Assembly: GCF_003096555.1 (NCBI RefSeq)
Contig: NZ_QEKM01000001.1
Location: 3,100,001 to 3,164,000 of the forward strand
Direction of reading: 5' to 3'
DNA: 64,000 nt
Source of the DNA: Simplicispira sp. 125
GTDB taxonomy: Bacteria; Pseudomonadota; Gammaproteobacteria; Burkholderiales; Burkholderiaceae_C
The notes below the pieces were generated by a model that saw only the letters and a program-made list of their open reading frames with translations, searched no databases and was not told the origin of the DNA. Below are positions 53,879-62,224 of the stretch, in pieces. The translations under genes and the position numbers were made by a program. How positions within the stretch are numbered: the first letter of the stretch is position 1; each line of letters begins with the position of its first letter.

Positions 53879-54598
53879 ATGACTGAATCCACCGCCGCCA
53901 GAAAGACCCGCGCCCCGTCTGCTGCAGCATCGCCCTGGGCCAGTGCGCCCGACCGTATGCAACAGCGCGAGGCCAAGCGCCGCGCCGTGCTGCAAGCGGC
54001 TGCGCAGCTGTTCAACGAGCGCGGTTTTCATGCCACCTCGCTCGACGACATTGCCGCGCGCCTCAACGTGAGCAAGCCCACGCTGTACTACTACGTCAAG
54101 AACAAGGACGAGATCTTGCTGCAGTGCGTGCGCCAGGGGCTGGAGATGACGCTCGAAGGTATCGAGGCCTCACGCCAGGCGGGAGGCAATGCGGTGGACC
54201 AGTTGCGTGCCTGCATGCAGGCGTATGCCGACATCGTCATGCAGCCCTTTGGCATGTGCCTGATCCGCGTGGGCGACGAGGAGGTTCCCGAGCCCAGCCG
54301 CACGGAGCTGCGCCGCATGAAGTCTGAGATCGACCTCGCTTTCAGGCGCCTGGTGGCCCAGGGGGTGCAGGAGGGCTCGCTGCAGTCGTGCGACCCGAAA
54401 ATGACCGCCTTTGTGATCGCTGGCGCTCTGAGCTGGATCGGCCGCTGGTACCAGCCCGGCGGCGAGTACACGCCCGAGCAGATCGCCCAGCAGTGCATTG
54501 CGACCTTGTGCGACGGGGTGCTGCGGCGGGCGGATACGCTGCCCGCCCCGGCGGCCAAGCCCGCGCGCAAGCGGGGGGTGGCGGTGGCTAAACCCTGA
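53879..54598 (+). CDS. TetR/AcrR-family transcriptional regulator
   Basis: 239 residues. The helix-turn-helix is in LQAAAQLFNERGFHATSLDD followed by IAARLNVSKPTLYYYVKNKDEIL; the ligand domain ends with a basic tail. It is a distant paralog of the TetR at 12546. Its divergent place and the nested palindrome make it the likely repressor of the liv/acyl-CoA cluster, released by an acyl-CoA intermediate. Confidence 0.9.
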   Translation: MTESTAARKTRAPSAAASPWASAPDRMQQREAKRRAVLQAAAQLFNERGFHATSLDDIAARLNVSKPTLYYYVKNKDEILLQCVRQGLEMTLEGIEASRQAGGNAVDQLRACMQAYADIVMQPFGMCLIRVGDEEVPEPSRTELRRMKSEIDLAFRRLVAQGVQEGSLQSCDPKMTAFVIAGALSWIGRWYQPGGEYTPEQIAQQCIATLCDGVLRRADTLPAPAAKPARKRGVAVAKP

Positions 54599-54630
54599 GC
54601 GGGACTGTGCGCTGTAATTTATTTTTGGTT

Positions 54631-54682
54631 TTTTTGCCTCTAGCGTTTGATGGGTAAGCGCCGATAGCTATTGTTTTGATAG
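54631..54682 (-). repeat. Dispersed stem-loop repeat, family A, copy 9 (reverse orientation)
   Basis: On the minus strand: AATAGCTATCGGCGCTTACC, then AAACGCTAGAGGCAAAAAAA. It lies between the convergent tetR and cueR genes and overlaps the cueR stop region. Confidence 0.7.
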
Positions 54683-55129
54683 TTTTTTGCCCAAAGGTAC
54701 CGTGCTATCGCCCGCGGCCGCCAGGTCGTCCAAGATGGGGCAGTCAGGCCGCTGGTCGCCATGGCAGCACTGCACCAGCGACTGCAGGGTGCGCTGCATG
54801 GCCTGCATGGCGGCGATGCGGGTGGCCAGGTCGTCGATGTGGGTCTGGGCGATGCGTTTGACCTGGCTGCTGGCGCGCGCCTTGTCTTGCCACAGGCCGA
54901 GCAGGGTGGCGATCTCGGCCATGGAGAAGCCCAGGTCGCGCGCACGGCGGATGAAGCGCAAGGCGTGCACGTCGGCCTCGGTGTACTGGCGGTAGCCGCT
55001 GTCGGTGCGTGCCACGGGCGGCAGCAGGCCCAGCGATTCGTAGTGCCGCACCATGCGGGCTGACACGCCGGCTCGTTGCGCGGCCACGCCGATGGGCACG
55101 GGCCAGTGGACGGCAGCGGGCTGTGTCAT
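54668..55129 (-). CDS. cueR: CueR, Cu(I)-responsive MerR-family regulator
   Basis: 153 residues. MerR helix-turn-helix (IGVAAQRAGVSARMVRHYESLGLL), a long dimerisation helix, and the metal site with cysteines in VQCCHGDQRPDCPIL, spaced as in CueR. It distorts the 19-bp-spacer copper promoters to switch them on. It overlaps copZ by ATGA and is probably transcribed with it. Confidence 0.93.
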   Translation of the reverse strand: MTQPAAVHWPVPIGVAAQRAGVSARMVRHYESLGLLPPVARTDSGYRQYTEADVHALRFIRRARDLGFSMAEIATLLGLWQDKARASSQVKRIAQTHIDDLATRIAAMQAMQRTLQSLVQCCHGDQRPDCPILDDLAAAGDSTVPLGKKLSKQ

Positions 55130-55323
55130 GCAGCGACCGTGTAGCCTTCTTCGGCGATGGCGGCGGCCAGGGCTGCGCGGGGCTGCTCGCTGGTGACGTC
55201 CACACGGTTGTGCGCGCGGTCGATCTGCACGGTGGCTTGCGGGTCAAGCTCTTGCACGGCGTTGGTGACGGCGCGCTCGCAATGGCCGCAGGTCATGCCT
55301 TGAACGTCAAACTGGTGTTGCAT
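55126..55323 (-). CDS. copZ: Copper chaperone CopZ (HMA domain)
   Basis: 65 residues, a single HMA domain with the GMTCGHC metal motif near the N-terminus. It carries Cu(I) to the exporter. It is divergent from copA and has its own CueR-type operator; the ATG is preceded by AAAGG. Its stop overlaps the cueR start. Confidence 0.92.
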   Translation of the reverse strand: MQHQFDVQGMTCGHCERAVTNAVQELDPQATVQIDRAHNRVDVTSEQPRAALAAAIAEEGYTVAA

Positions 55324-55363
55324 GGGGAAAGCCTTTCAGGGTGATTTGCAATGGGAGGCTTGC

Positions 55364-55394
55364 ATCATGAACCTTGACGCCATGGCAAGGTCAA
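55364..55394 (-). promoter_or_regulatory. CueR-type promoter/operator for copZ-cueR
   Basis: On the minus strand: -35 TTGACC (55394-55389), a 19-bp spacer and -10 CATGAT (55369-55364). The spacer carries the dyad ACCTTG/CAAGGT. The long spacer is the hallmark of MerR-family promoters. It would give a leader of about 35 nt. Confidence 0.75.
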
Positions 55395-55426
55395 GCCATG
55401 GCGGCTGTTTTATTTTTGCCTGGTGC

Positions 55427-55457
55427 TTGACCTTGCCATGGCGTCAGGGTTTAGGGT
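55427..55457 (+). promoter_or_regulatory. CueR-type promoter/operator for copA
   Basis: -35 TTGACC (55427-55432), 19-bp spacer, -10 TAGGGT (55452-55457). It is a near-identical inverted copy of the copZ-side operator (one mismatch over about 25 bp). The predicted transcription start falls at or next to the copA ATG (55465). Confidence 0.75.
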
Positions 55458-55464
55458 AGCAACC

Positions 55465-57798
55465 ATGAACACCACCACCGCTCTTCCCCCCCCCGCCAGC
55501 GACGGCGCCTTCCAGGAGCTGGACTTGTCGATTGGCGGCATGACCTGCGCGACCTGCTCGGGCCGTGTGGAGCGCGCGCTGCGCAAGGTGCCGGGCGTGC
55601 AGAGCGCCACGGTGAACCTGGCGACGGAGACGGCGCGCGTTCAGTTTTCTGCGCAGGATGGGGGTGACGCTACCGCCATGGACGCCTTGCTGCGCCGTGC
55701 CGTGCGCAATGCGGGCTACGAACCGTTGACGGCGGCGGCCAGTGCGGCGCGCGAAGAAGACACCTCGCCCTGGACGGGGTTCACACCGGTGGCCATTGGT
55801 CTGGTGCTGTCTGCACCGCTGGTGCTGCCCATGTTGGGCGACCTGTTTGGCCAGCACTGGATGCTGCCGGCCTGGGTGCAGTTTGTGCTGGCCACACCGG
55901 TGCAGTTCATTCTGGGAGCGCGCTTTTACAAGGCGGGCTGGGCGGCGGCCAAGGCGCTGTCGGGCAACATGGATTTGCTCGTCGCCATTGGCACCAGCGC
56001 GGGTTGGGGTTTGTCGATGTGGCTGTGGTTGACCGCGCACCCCGGGCATGCACCGCACCTGTACTTTGAGGCTTCTGCCGTGGTGGTCACGCTGGTGCTG
56101 CTGGGCAAGTGGCTCGAAGCCCGCGCCAAGCACCAGACCACGGCGGCGATCCGCGCGCTGCACGGCCTGCGGCCCGATGTGGCGCACCTGCTGGGCAAAA
56201 GTGGCGAAGTCGATGTGCCGGTGGCCGAGGTGATGGTGGGCGACCGCCTGGTGGTGCGCCCGGGCGAGCGTTTTCCGGTCGATGGCACGCTGCTCGACGG
56301 CGATACGCAGGTGGACGAATCCATGCTGACGGGAGAGCCGTTGCCGGTGACCAAGGAGGCCGGTGCGGTGTTGACGGGTGGCTCGATCAACGGCGATGGC
56401 CGCGTAGTGCTGGAGGTGCGCGCGGTGGGGGCCGAGACGGTGCTCTCGCGCATCATCCGCCTGGTGGAAGACGCGCAGGCGGCCAAGGCGCCTATCCAGC
56501 GCCTCGTGGACAAGGTGGCCAACGTGTTTGTGCCGGTGGTGCTGCTGATTGCGCTGGCCACGCTGCTGGGCTGGTTGTGGGCGGGTGTGGGCGCCGAGGT
56601 GGCGCTGATCCGCGCCGTGGCTGTGCTGGTGATTGCCTGCCCGTGTGCGCTGGGTCTGGCGACTCCGGCGGCCATCATGGCGGGCACGGGCGTGGCGGCA
56701 AAAAACGGCATTTTGATCAAGGACGCGCAAGCGCTGGAGCTGGCGCACAGGGTGGACACCGTGGCGTTTGACAAGACCGGAACGCTGACCGTGGGCCAGC
56801 CACGCCTGACCGCGTTTCACGTGGAACCGGGCGCCGATGACGCTGCCGTGCTGGCGGCCGTGGCGGCGGTGCAAAGCGGCAGCGAACACCCGCTGGCGCG
56901 CGCGGTGGTGCAGGCGGCACAAGACCGTGGCTTGACGATGGCGGAGCCGGCCGGTGTGCGCGCCGTGCCGGGGCGCGGTACCGAGGGTGGGGTGGCTGGG
57001 CGCAGCTATCTGGTGGGCAGCCTGCGCTGGATGGATGAGCTGGGCGTGGACCTGGGCGCGCTGGGCGTGCGTGCGCAGCAGTTGCAAAACGAAGGCGCCA
57101 CGGTATCGGCCGTGGCCGAACGCAGCGCGCAGGGCCTGGTGGTGCGCGCACTGATGGCCTTTGGCGACGAGCCCAAGCCCGGCGCACGCGAGGCACTGGC
57201 GCTGCTGCGGGCCAAGGGCATCCGCACCGTCATGATCTCGGGCGACAACCGCGGTGCGGCCGAGGCCATGGCGCGCCGCCTGGGGCTGGATGCCGCCGAT
57301 GTGCGCGCCGAGGTGCTGCCCGGCGACAAGGCCGCGCAGGTGGTGGCATTGCAGCGGGGCGAGGACGGACGGGACGATGAGCGCTGCCGGGCCGCCCCAA
57401 GGCGCGAAGGCCCCCTTGGGGGGCAGCGACCCAGCGCAGCGGTGGAGCGTGGGGGCCACATTGTCGCCATGGTGGGCGATGGCGTGAACGATGCGCCCGC
57501 GCTGGCCGCCGCCGATGTGGGCATGGCCATGGGCAACGGCACCGATGTGGCCATGCACGCGGCCGGCATCACGCTGATGCGCGGCGACCCGGCGCTGGTG
57601 GCTGCGGCGCTCGATATTTCACACCGCACGGTGCTGAAGATCCGGCAGAACCTGTTTTGGGCCTTTGCCTACAACGTGGCCGGTATCCCGCTGGCGGCGC
57701 TGGGTTACCTGAGTCCGGTGGTGGCAGGCGCCGCCATGGCGCTCAGCTCGGTCAGTGTGATGACCAATGCGCTGCTGCTCAAGCGCTGGCGGCGGTAG
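55465..57798 (+). CDS. copA: Copper-exporting P1B-type ATPase CopA with in-frame repeat insertion
   Basis: 777 residues. One HMA domain with GMTCATC, a set of eight membrane helices, TGEPLPV of the actuator domain, the transport motif CPC (in [12 protein letters not shown]), phosphorylation site DKTGTLT and hinge [10 protein letters not shown]. Between KAAQVVALQ and [10 protein letters not shown], residues about 630-662 are an extra segment encoded by a GC-rich dispersed repeat (family C) that keeps the reading frame. It exports Cu(I) from the cytoplasm. The mRNA may be leaderless. Confidence 0.94.
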   Translation: MNTTTALPPPASDGAFQELDLSIGGMTCATCSGRVERALRKVPGVQSATVNLATETARVQFSAQDGGDATAMDALLRRAVRNAGYEPLTAAASAAREEDTSPWTGFTPVAIGLVLSAPLVLPMLGDLFGQHWMLPAWVQFVLATPVQFILGARFYKAGWAAAKALSGNMDLLVAIGTSAGWGLSMWLWLTAHPGHAPHLYFEASAVVVTLVLLGKWLEARAKHQTTAAIRALHGLRPDVAHLLGKSGEVDVPVAEVMVGDRLVVRPGERFPVDGTLLDGDTQVDESMLTGEPLPVTKEAGAVLTGGSINGDGRVVLEVRAVGAETVLSRIIRLVEDAQAAKAPIQRLVDKVANVFVPVVLLIALATLLGWLWAGVGAEVALIRAVAVLVIACPCALGLATPAAIMAGTGVAAKNGILIKDAQALELAHRVDTVAFDKTGTLTVGQPRLTAFHVEPGADDAAVLAAVAAVQSGSEHPLARAVVQAAQDRGLTMAEPAGVRAVPGRGTEGGVAGRSYLVGSLRWMDELGVDLGALGVRAQQLQNEGATVSAVAERSAQGLVVRALMAFGDEPKPGAREALALLRAKGIRTVMISGDNRGAAEAMARRLGLDAADVRAEVLPGDKAAQVVALQRGEDGRDDERCRAAPRREGPLGGQRPSAAVERGGHIVAMVGDGVNDAPALAAADVGMAMGNGTDVAMHAAGITLMRGDPALVAAALDISHRTVLKIRQNLFWAFAYNVAGIPLAALGYLSPVVAGAAMALSSVSVMTNALLLKRWRR
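57389..57455 (+). repeat. Family-C repeat inside copA, copy 2
   Basis: GGGCCGCCCCAAGG, CCCCCTTGGGGGGCAG and AGCGTGGGGG match the intergenic copy at 51945-52013 in order and spacing. Here it is translated as part of CopA without a stop or frameshift. Confidence 0.8.
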
Positions 57799-57800
57799 GC

Positions 57801-58901
57801 TCAGTCCAGCGCCGGGTAGTCGGTGTAGCCCTGGGCGCCGCCGCCGTAGAAGGTGGCGCGGTCGGGGGTGTTGAGCGGGGCGCCGCGCTGCAGGCGTTCT
57901 ACCAGGTCGGGGTTGGCGATGTAGGGGCGGCCGAACGAGACGATGTCGGCGCCTTCGGCCACGGCGCTTTGCGCCATGGCCAGGTCGTAGCCGTTGTTCA
58001 CCATCCAGGCGCCCTTGCCGCCGCTGTTGCGGTACACGGCCTTGAGGGCGGCGTAGTCGAAAGGGCGTTCGGGCAGTTCGCGCGGGCCGCCCGTGGAGCC
58101 TTCGATGATGTGGATGTAGGCCAGGCCCAAAGGTGCCAGGTGGTGCAGCAGGTAGTCAAACAGCTGCTGCGGGTTGTCGTCGACGATGTCGTTGGCGGGG
58201 GTGACGGGCGAGAGCCGGATCGCGGTGCGGCCTGCACCGATTTCGTCGGCCACGGCGTGCACCACTTCCAGTGCGAAGCGGGCCCGGTTCTTGATGCTGC
58301 CGCCGTAGTCGTCCTGGCGCTGGTTGGCGCCCGTTTTCAGGAACTGGTCGATCAGGTAGCCATTGGCGCCGTGGATCTCGACGCCATCAAACCCGCAGGC
58401 AATGGCGTGGCGTGCGGCGTGCCGGAAGTCCAGCACGATGCCCGGCAGCTCGGATGCGTCCAGCGCGCGCGGCTCGGAGGTCTCGGTGAAGGTGGGAACG
58501 CCGTCGCGAAGGAGTACGGTCTTGGTCTTGGCGCGCACAGCCGAAGGGCCGACAGGCGACACATTGCCCGGCTGCAGCGAGGTGTGCGAGACGCGGCCCA
58601 CATGCCACAGCTGCGCGACGATTTTGCCGCCTGCCTTGTGCACGGCGCTGGTGACTTGCTTCCAGCCGTCGAGTTGCTCTGTGCTGTAGAGGCCGGGCAC
58701 ATCGGCATAGCCCTGGCCTTGCGGGCTGATGGCCACCCCTTCGCTGATGAGCAGGCCGGCACTGGCGCGCTGGGCGTAGTACTGGGCCATGAGGGCCGTG
58801 GGAATGGCGCCCGGGGCACGGTTGCGGGTGAGCGGCGCCATGGCGATGCGGTTGTCCAGGGCGATGTCGCCTGCGTGGATGGGTTCGAAAAGGGTCGGCA
58901 T
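57801..58901 (-). CDS. Alkene reductase of the old yellow enzyme family (NemA-like)
   Basis: 366 residues, FMN-dependent. Family features: NRIAMAPLTRNRA, QLWHVGRVSH, the substrate-binding HGANGYLIDQFL and SFGRPYIANPDL. It reduces activated C=C bonds, N-ethylmaleimide-type compounds or nitro esters. ATG 58901 begins MPTLFEPIHAGD. It ends 2 bp after the convergent copA. Confidence 0.93.
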   Translation of the reverse strand: MPTLFEPIHAGDIALDNRIAMAPLTRNRAPGAIPTALMAQYYAQRASAGLLISEGVAISPQGQGYADVPGLYSTEQLDGWKQVTSAVHKAGGKIVAQLWHVGRVSHTSLQPGNVSPVGPSAVRAKTKTVLLRDGVPTFTETSEPRALDASELPGIVLDFRHAARHAIACGFDGVEIHGANGYLIDQFLKTGANQRQDDYGGSIKNRARFALEVVHAVADEIGAGRTAIRLSPVTPANDIVDDNPQQLFDYLLHHLAPLGLAYIHIIEGSTGGPRELPERPFDYAALKAVYRNSGGKGAWMVNNGYDLAMAQSAVAEGADIVSFGRPYIANPDLVERLQRGAPLNTPDRATFYGGGAQGYTDYPALD

Positions 58902-59134
58902 AGTGGTCTTCAAGGTAAAGCGTTGCGGCCAAGCGTAGTGCTGCTGTGGGCGCAGTGCAATGCTGCAGGCGACAGCAGGGTTCTGGTAGGTGGGGCTCAA
59001 TCATGGATTGAAAAGGGGCTTGAAGGCAAATTTCACCAGCGGTGGAAGCTATTGTTGTGATAGCAAATTTTGCTGCGAGGCAGTGCCTTGCCCCAGGGGC
59101 TGGCGCGCCGGGCTGCTGCGGCACAATCTGTGCG

Positions 59135-60382
59135 ATGCACGAATGTTCTTCTCCCGCTCCGGCGCCGGGTGGCCGGGTGGTGTGGCTGGCCCTGGCGCTT
59201 TCGCTGGGGGCTGCGGTGTCGCTGGGGATTACGCGCTTTGCCTACGCGCTGCTACTGCCGCCGATGCGCGAAGACCTGGGCTGGTCGTACACGCTGGCGG
59301 GGGGCATGAACACGATCAATGCGCTGGGCTACCTGCTGGGCGCTCTGGCCACGCCGCTGCTGCTGCGGCGCTATGCCCCCGGGCCGTTGCTGCTGGCCGG
59401 GGCTGTGCTGGCCACGCTGTTCATGGGCTCGTGCGGTTTCTTTCTGGATGCGCCTTCGCTGCTTTTGCAGCGCTTGCTGGCGGGGGTGGCCAGCGCGCTG
59501 ATCTTTATTGCCGGCGGGCTGATGGCTGCGCGCCTGGGGGCACTGGATGCCCCACGCAGCGGCTTGCTGCTGGGGCTGTACTACGGTGGTACGGGTTGGG
59601 GGATCAGCCTGTCAGCATTCTTGGTGCCCGCGGTGCTGGCGGCCGCCCCTGGCCCGCACAACTGGACCTGGGCCTGGTGGGCGCTGGCGCTGGCCTGCGC
59701 TGTGGCCACGCTGGGCATTGTGTGGCCGGTGCGCGTGCTGCGCCGCCTGGACGCCGCGCCCGCCGTGGCGCCGGTCGCTTCAGCCCCCGGCGCGCCTGCA
59801 ACGCTTGCGCCTGTTGCGCCACGGCTGTTTACGGTGCGGGCCTTTGCCCCGGCGCTGGCGGGTTATGCCATGTTTGGCGTGGGCTATATCGGCTACATGA
59901 CCTTTGTCGTGGCGCTGCTGCGCACGCAGGGTGTGGGCAGCGGGGCCATCACGCTGTTTTATGCGTTGCTGGGGCTGGCGGTGGTGCTGTCGTCGCGCAT
60001 CTGGGCCGGTCTGCTCGACCGCAGCCGGGGCGGACAGGCGCTGGCTTTGCTGAGCGGCCTGCTGGGGCTGGCCACGGTGCTGCCGGCCTTGACGGCCTCG
60101 TGGCCGGTGGCACTCGCCTCGGGCCTGCTGTTTGGCGGGGTGTTTTTGTCGGTCGTCGCTTCGACCACGGCCCTGGTGCGGCACAACCTGCCGCCCTCGC
60201 AGTGGGCGGTCGGTATCAGTGCGTTCACCATTGTTTTTGCGGCCGGGCAGATCATGGGGCCCACGGTGGTCGGCGCGATTGCCGACGGCCCGGGCGGGCT
60301 GGCACGCGGGTTGGTGTTTTCGGCCGGGGCGTTGTGGCTGGGCGCGCTGCTGGCGTGGCGCCAGCAGGCGCTGGAGGGGTAA
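59135..60382 (+). CDS. YbfB/YjiJ-family MFS transporter
   Basis: 415 residues with about 12 membrane segments. The N-terminal motif AVSLGITRFAYALLLPPMREDLGWSYTLAG (in two parts) is characteristic of this subfamily. Substrate unknown. The 233-bp gap before it contains a half-copy of the family-A repeat near 59046. Confidence 0.88.
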   Translation: MHECSSPAPAPGGRVVWLALALSLGAAVSLGITRFAYALLLPPMREDLGWSYTLAGGMNTINALGYLLGALATPLLLRRYAPGPLLLAGAVLATLFMGSCGFFLDAPSLLLQRLLAGVASALIFIAGGLMAARLGALDAPRSGLLLGLYYGGTGWGISLSAFLVPAVLAAAPGPHNWTWAWWALALACAVATLGIVWPVRVLRRLDAAPAVAPVASAPGAPATLAPVAPRLFTVRAFAPALAGYAMFGVGYIGYMTFVVALLRTQGVGSGAITLFYALLGLAVVLSSRIWAGLLDRSRGGQALALLSGLLGLATVLPALTASWPVALASGLLFGGVFLSVVASTTALVRHNLPPSQWAVGISAFTIVFAAGQIMGPTVVGAIADGPGGLARGLVFSAGALWLGALLAWRQQALEG

Positions 60383-60451
60383 GACTTCCCGCACTTATCC
60401 GCGTTGCGTGGTCACACGATGGGCCGTGCATCGCGCAGGGCAGCGGCGAGC

Positions 60452-61060
60452 TTATGCGATCAGGCCTTCGGCTTTCATGGTCGCCACGACGGCGGGGCGC
60501 TCGCCCACACGCTTGCGGTAGGCGGTGAGGTGGGGGAGGTGGGCCAGATCCATGCCCACCACGCGCGGCCAGCCGCTCACGGTGAACAGGTAGGCGTCGG
60601 CCACGGTGAACTGGCCGCCCATCAGGTAGTCGCGCCCGGCCAGTTGCGCATCAACCCAGGCCAGGCGGCCCAGCAGGCGCTCTTTGACGGCGGTCTTGTA
60701 TTCCTCGTTCGCGTTGCCGCCAAACAGGGGTGAGAAGCCCTTGTGCAGTTCGGTGCCGATAAAGGTCAGCCATTCCTGCAGTTGGTAGCGCTCGAAACTT
60801 CCCGCGGGCGGGGCGAGCTGCTTGTCAGGCACCAGGTCGGCCAGGTACTGCACGATGGCCGGGCCTTCGCGCAGGGTGCGGCCATCGTCGAGCACGAGGA
60901 AAGGCACGTAGCCCAGGGGGTTGATCGTGTAGAAGTCGGTGCCGTCCGGTAGCTTGTGTGTCTTGGTGGGCGCGGCGATGGCTTCGTGCGGCAAGCCCGC
61001 TTCGTGCAGAACGATGTGCGGTGACATAGAACAGGCGCCGGGAGAGTAGTACAGCTTCAT
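60452..61060 (-). CDS. gstA: Glutathione S-transferase, GstA-type (beta class)
   Basis: 202 residues. N-terminal thioredoxin fold with the catalytic Cys10 in YYSPGACSMSPHI, typical of bacterial beta-class GSTs, then NPLGYVPFLVLDDG and EGPAIVQYL for glutathione binding. The C-terminal helical domain has FTVADAYLF. ATG 61060 (MKLYYSPG) is the family start. Confidence 0.93.
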   Translation of the reverse strand: MKLYYSPGACSMSPHIVLHEAGLPHEAIAAPTKTHKLPDGTDFYTINPLGYVPFLVLDDGRTLREGPAIVQYLADLVPDKQLAPPAGSFERYQLQEWLTFIGTELHKGFSPLFGGNANEEYKTAVKERLLGRLAWVDAQLAGRDYLMGGQFTVADAYLFTVSGWPRVVGMDLAHLPHLTAYRKRVGERPAVVATMKAEGLIA

Positions 61061-61202
61061 GGACGGTTTCCTTGGGTCAAAAGTCGAAGCCGCCATGGTA
61101 GGCCCAGCGGTGCGGGCGTGCTGTTGCGTGGGCAGAAACCATGCAGTTCAAGATGCTGCGCCCCGGTGCTGCAGGAGGCGTTGCAGCGCAGGATCACGCC
61201 GA

Positions 61203-62120
61203 TCAGTCCATGGGCTGCGCTGCTGTGGTTCCCAGCACCACCGCCTCGGGCCGCTGCAGCAGGGCCTTGAGCAGCGGAGGCTCGAAGTGCCGGCGCACCG
61301 AGATGGCGTAGAAGTTTTCGTACAAATCGGGCACCACGCCGTATTCCACCAGGCGGCCGCTGCGCAGTTCGTCTTGCACCACCACGCTGGGCAGCAGGGC
61401 GATGCTGTCGGAGTCGCGCGCCAGCAGGCGCATCAGCGCCATGTCGTCCACCTCGGCGCGCAGCCGGTAGCGGATGCCGCGCTGCTCGCACATCAGGTCG
61501 AACGCGGCGCGGATGTCGTTGTCACGCCCGGGCAGCAGCAGCGGCGTATCGGCCAGGTCTTGTGGAAAGCGAAAGGGTTTGGCGCCAGGCCGCGCCTTGC
61601 CCACCAGGCTCACGGGCTGGCGCGCGATGCGCTGGCAGCGCCAGGGGTTGTCGGTGCTCGCGTGCACGCGCTGGTTTGACAAGATCAGGTCCAGCGTGTG
61701 CACGCGCAGGCGGGCCAGCAACTCCAGCAGGTTGCCCGAGTGCAGCACCAACTCGACGTCATCGCGTTCGAGCAGCGGATGCAAAAAGTTCTCTTGAAAA
61801 TTGCGCGACAACGTGGCTACAGCCCCGATGCGCAGCACCTGGCGCTCGTCACGGTGGCCCTCGCGCATGAGCGCCATGAGCTCGTTGCCCGAGGCAAAAA
61901 TCGACTCGGCATAGCCCAGCGCGAGCTGCCCTGCCTCGGTCAGCTGCAGGCTGCGGCCCACGCGCGCAAACAGCGGCTGGCCGAGCTGTTCTTCGAGCTG
62001 CCGGATCTGCGCCGACAGCGCCGATTGCGAGACATGCAGGTGCGTGGCTGCGCGCGTGAGGTTGCCCTCTTTGGCGACGGCCCAGAAGTAGTGCAGGTGG
62101 TGGAAGTTGAGGCGCGACAC
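61203..62120 (-). CDS. LysR-family regulator (NhaR-like), divergent from dabB
   Basis: 305 residues. Helix-turn-helix in LHYFWAVAKEGNLTRAATHL and HVSQSALSAQIRQLEEQLG; LysR effector domain follows. The sequence resembles NhaR-type regulators. GTG start. Divergent placement next to dabB-dabA suggests it controls inorganic-carbon accumulation. Confidence 0.88.
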   Translation of the reverse strand: MSRLNFHHLHYFWAVAKEGNLTRAATHLHVSQSALSAQIRQLEEQLGQPLFARVGRSLQLTEAGQLALGYAESIFASGNELMALMREGHRDERQVLRIGAVATLSRNFQENFLHPLLERDDVELVLHSGNLLELLARLRVHTLDLILSNQRVHASTDNPWRCQRIARQPVSLVGKARPGAKPFRFPQDLADTPLLLPGRDNDIRAAFDLMCEQRGIRYRLRAEVDDMALMRLLARDSDSIALLPSVVVQDELRSGRLVEYGVVPDLYENFYAISVRRHFEPPLLKALLQRPEAVVLGTTAAQPMD

Positions 62121-62146
62121 CAGTTGAACGTTCTTTTAAACAGTAC

Positions 62147-62170
62147 AAAATGTGCTTAAAAATGCATTTT
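62147..62170. promoter_or_regulatory. Candidate LysR binding site between lysR and dabB
   Basis: AT-rich inverted repeat AAAATG (62147-62152) and CATTTT (62165-62170), the latter also part of the perfect palindrome AAAATGCATTTT (62159-62170). It is the only clear dyad in the 104-bp divergent region. Confidence 0.5.
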
Positions 62171-62224
62171 ACAGAATGATTTCAGATCGGCAAAGTCACA
62201 GTATTCGTGAGAAAGGACACTGTG

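Noticed and set aside
55444..57558. 704-codon minus-strand open frame opposite copA
   Set aside because: Composition typical of antisense frames in GC-rich DNA and no recognisable domain; CopA on the plus strand has all its motifs.
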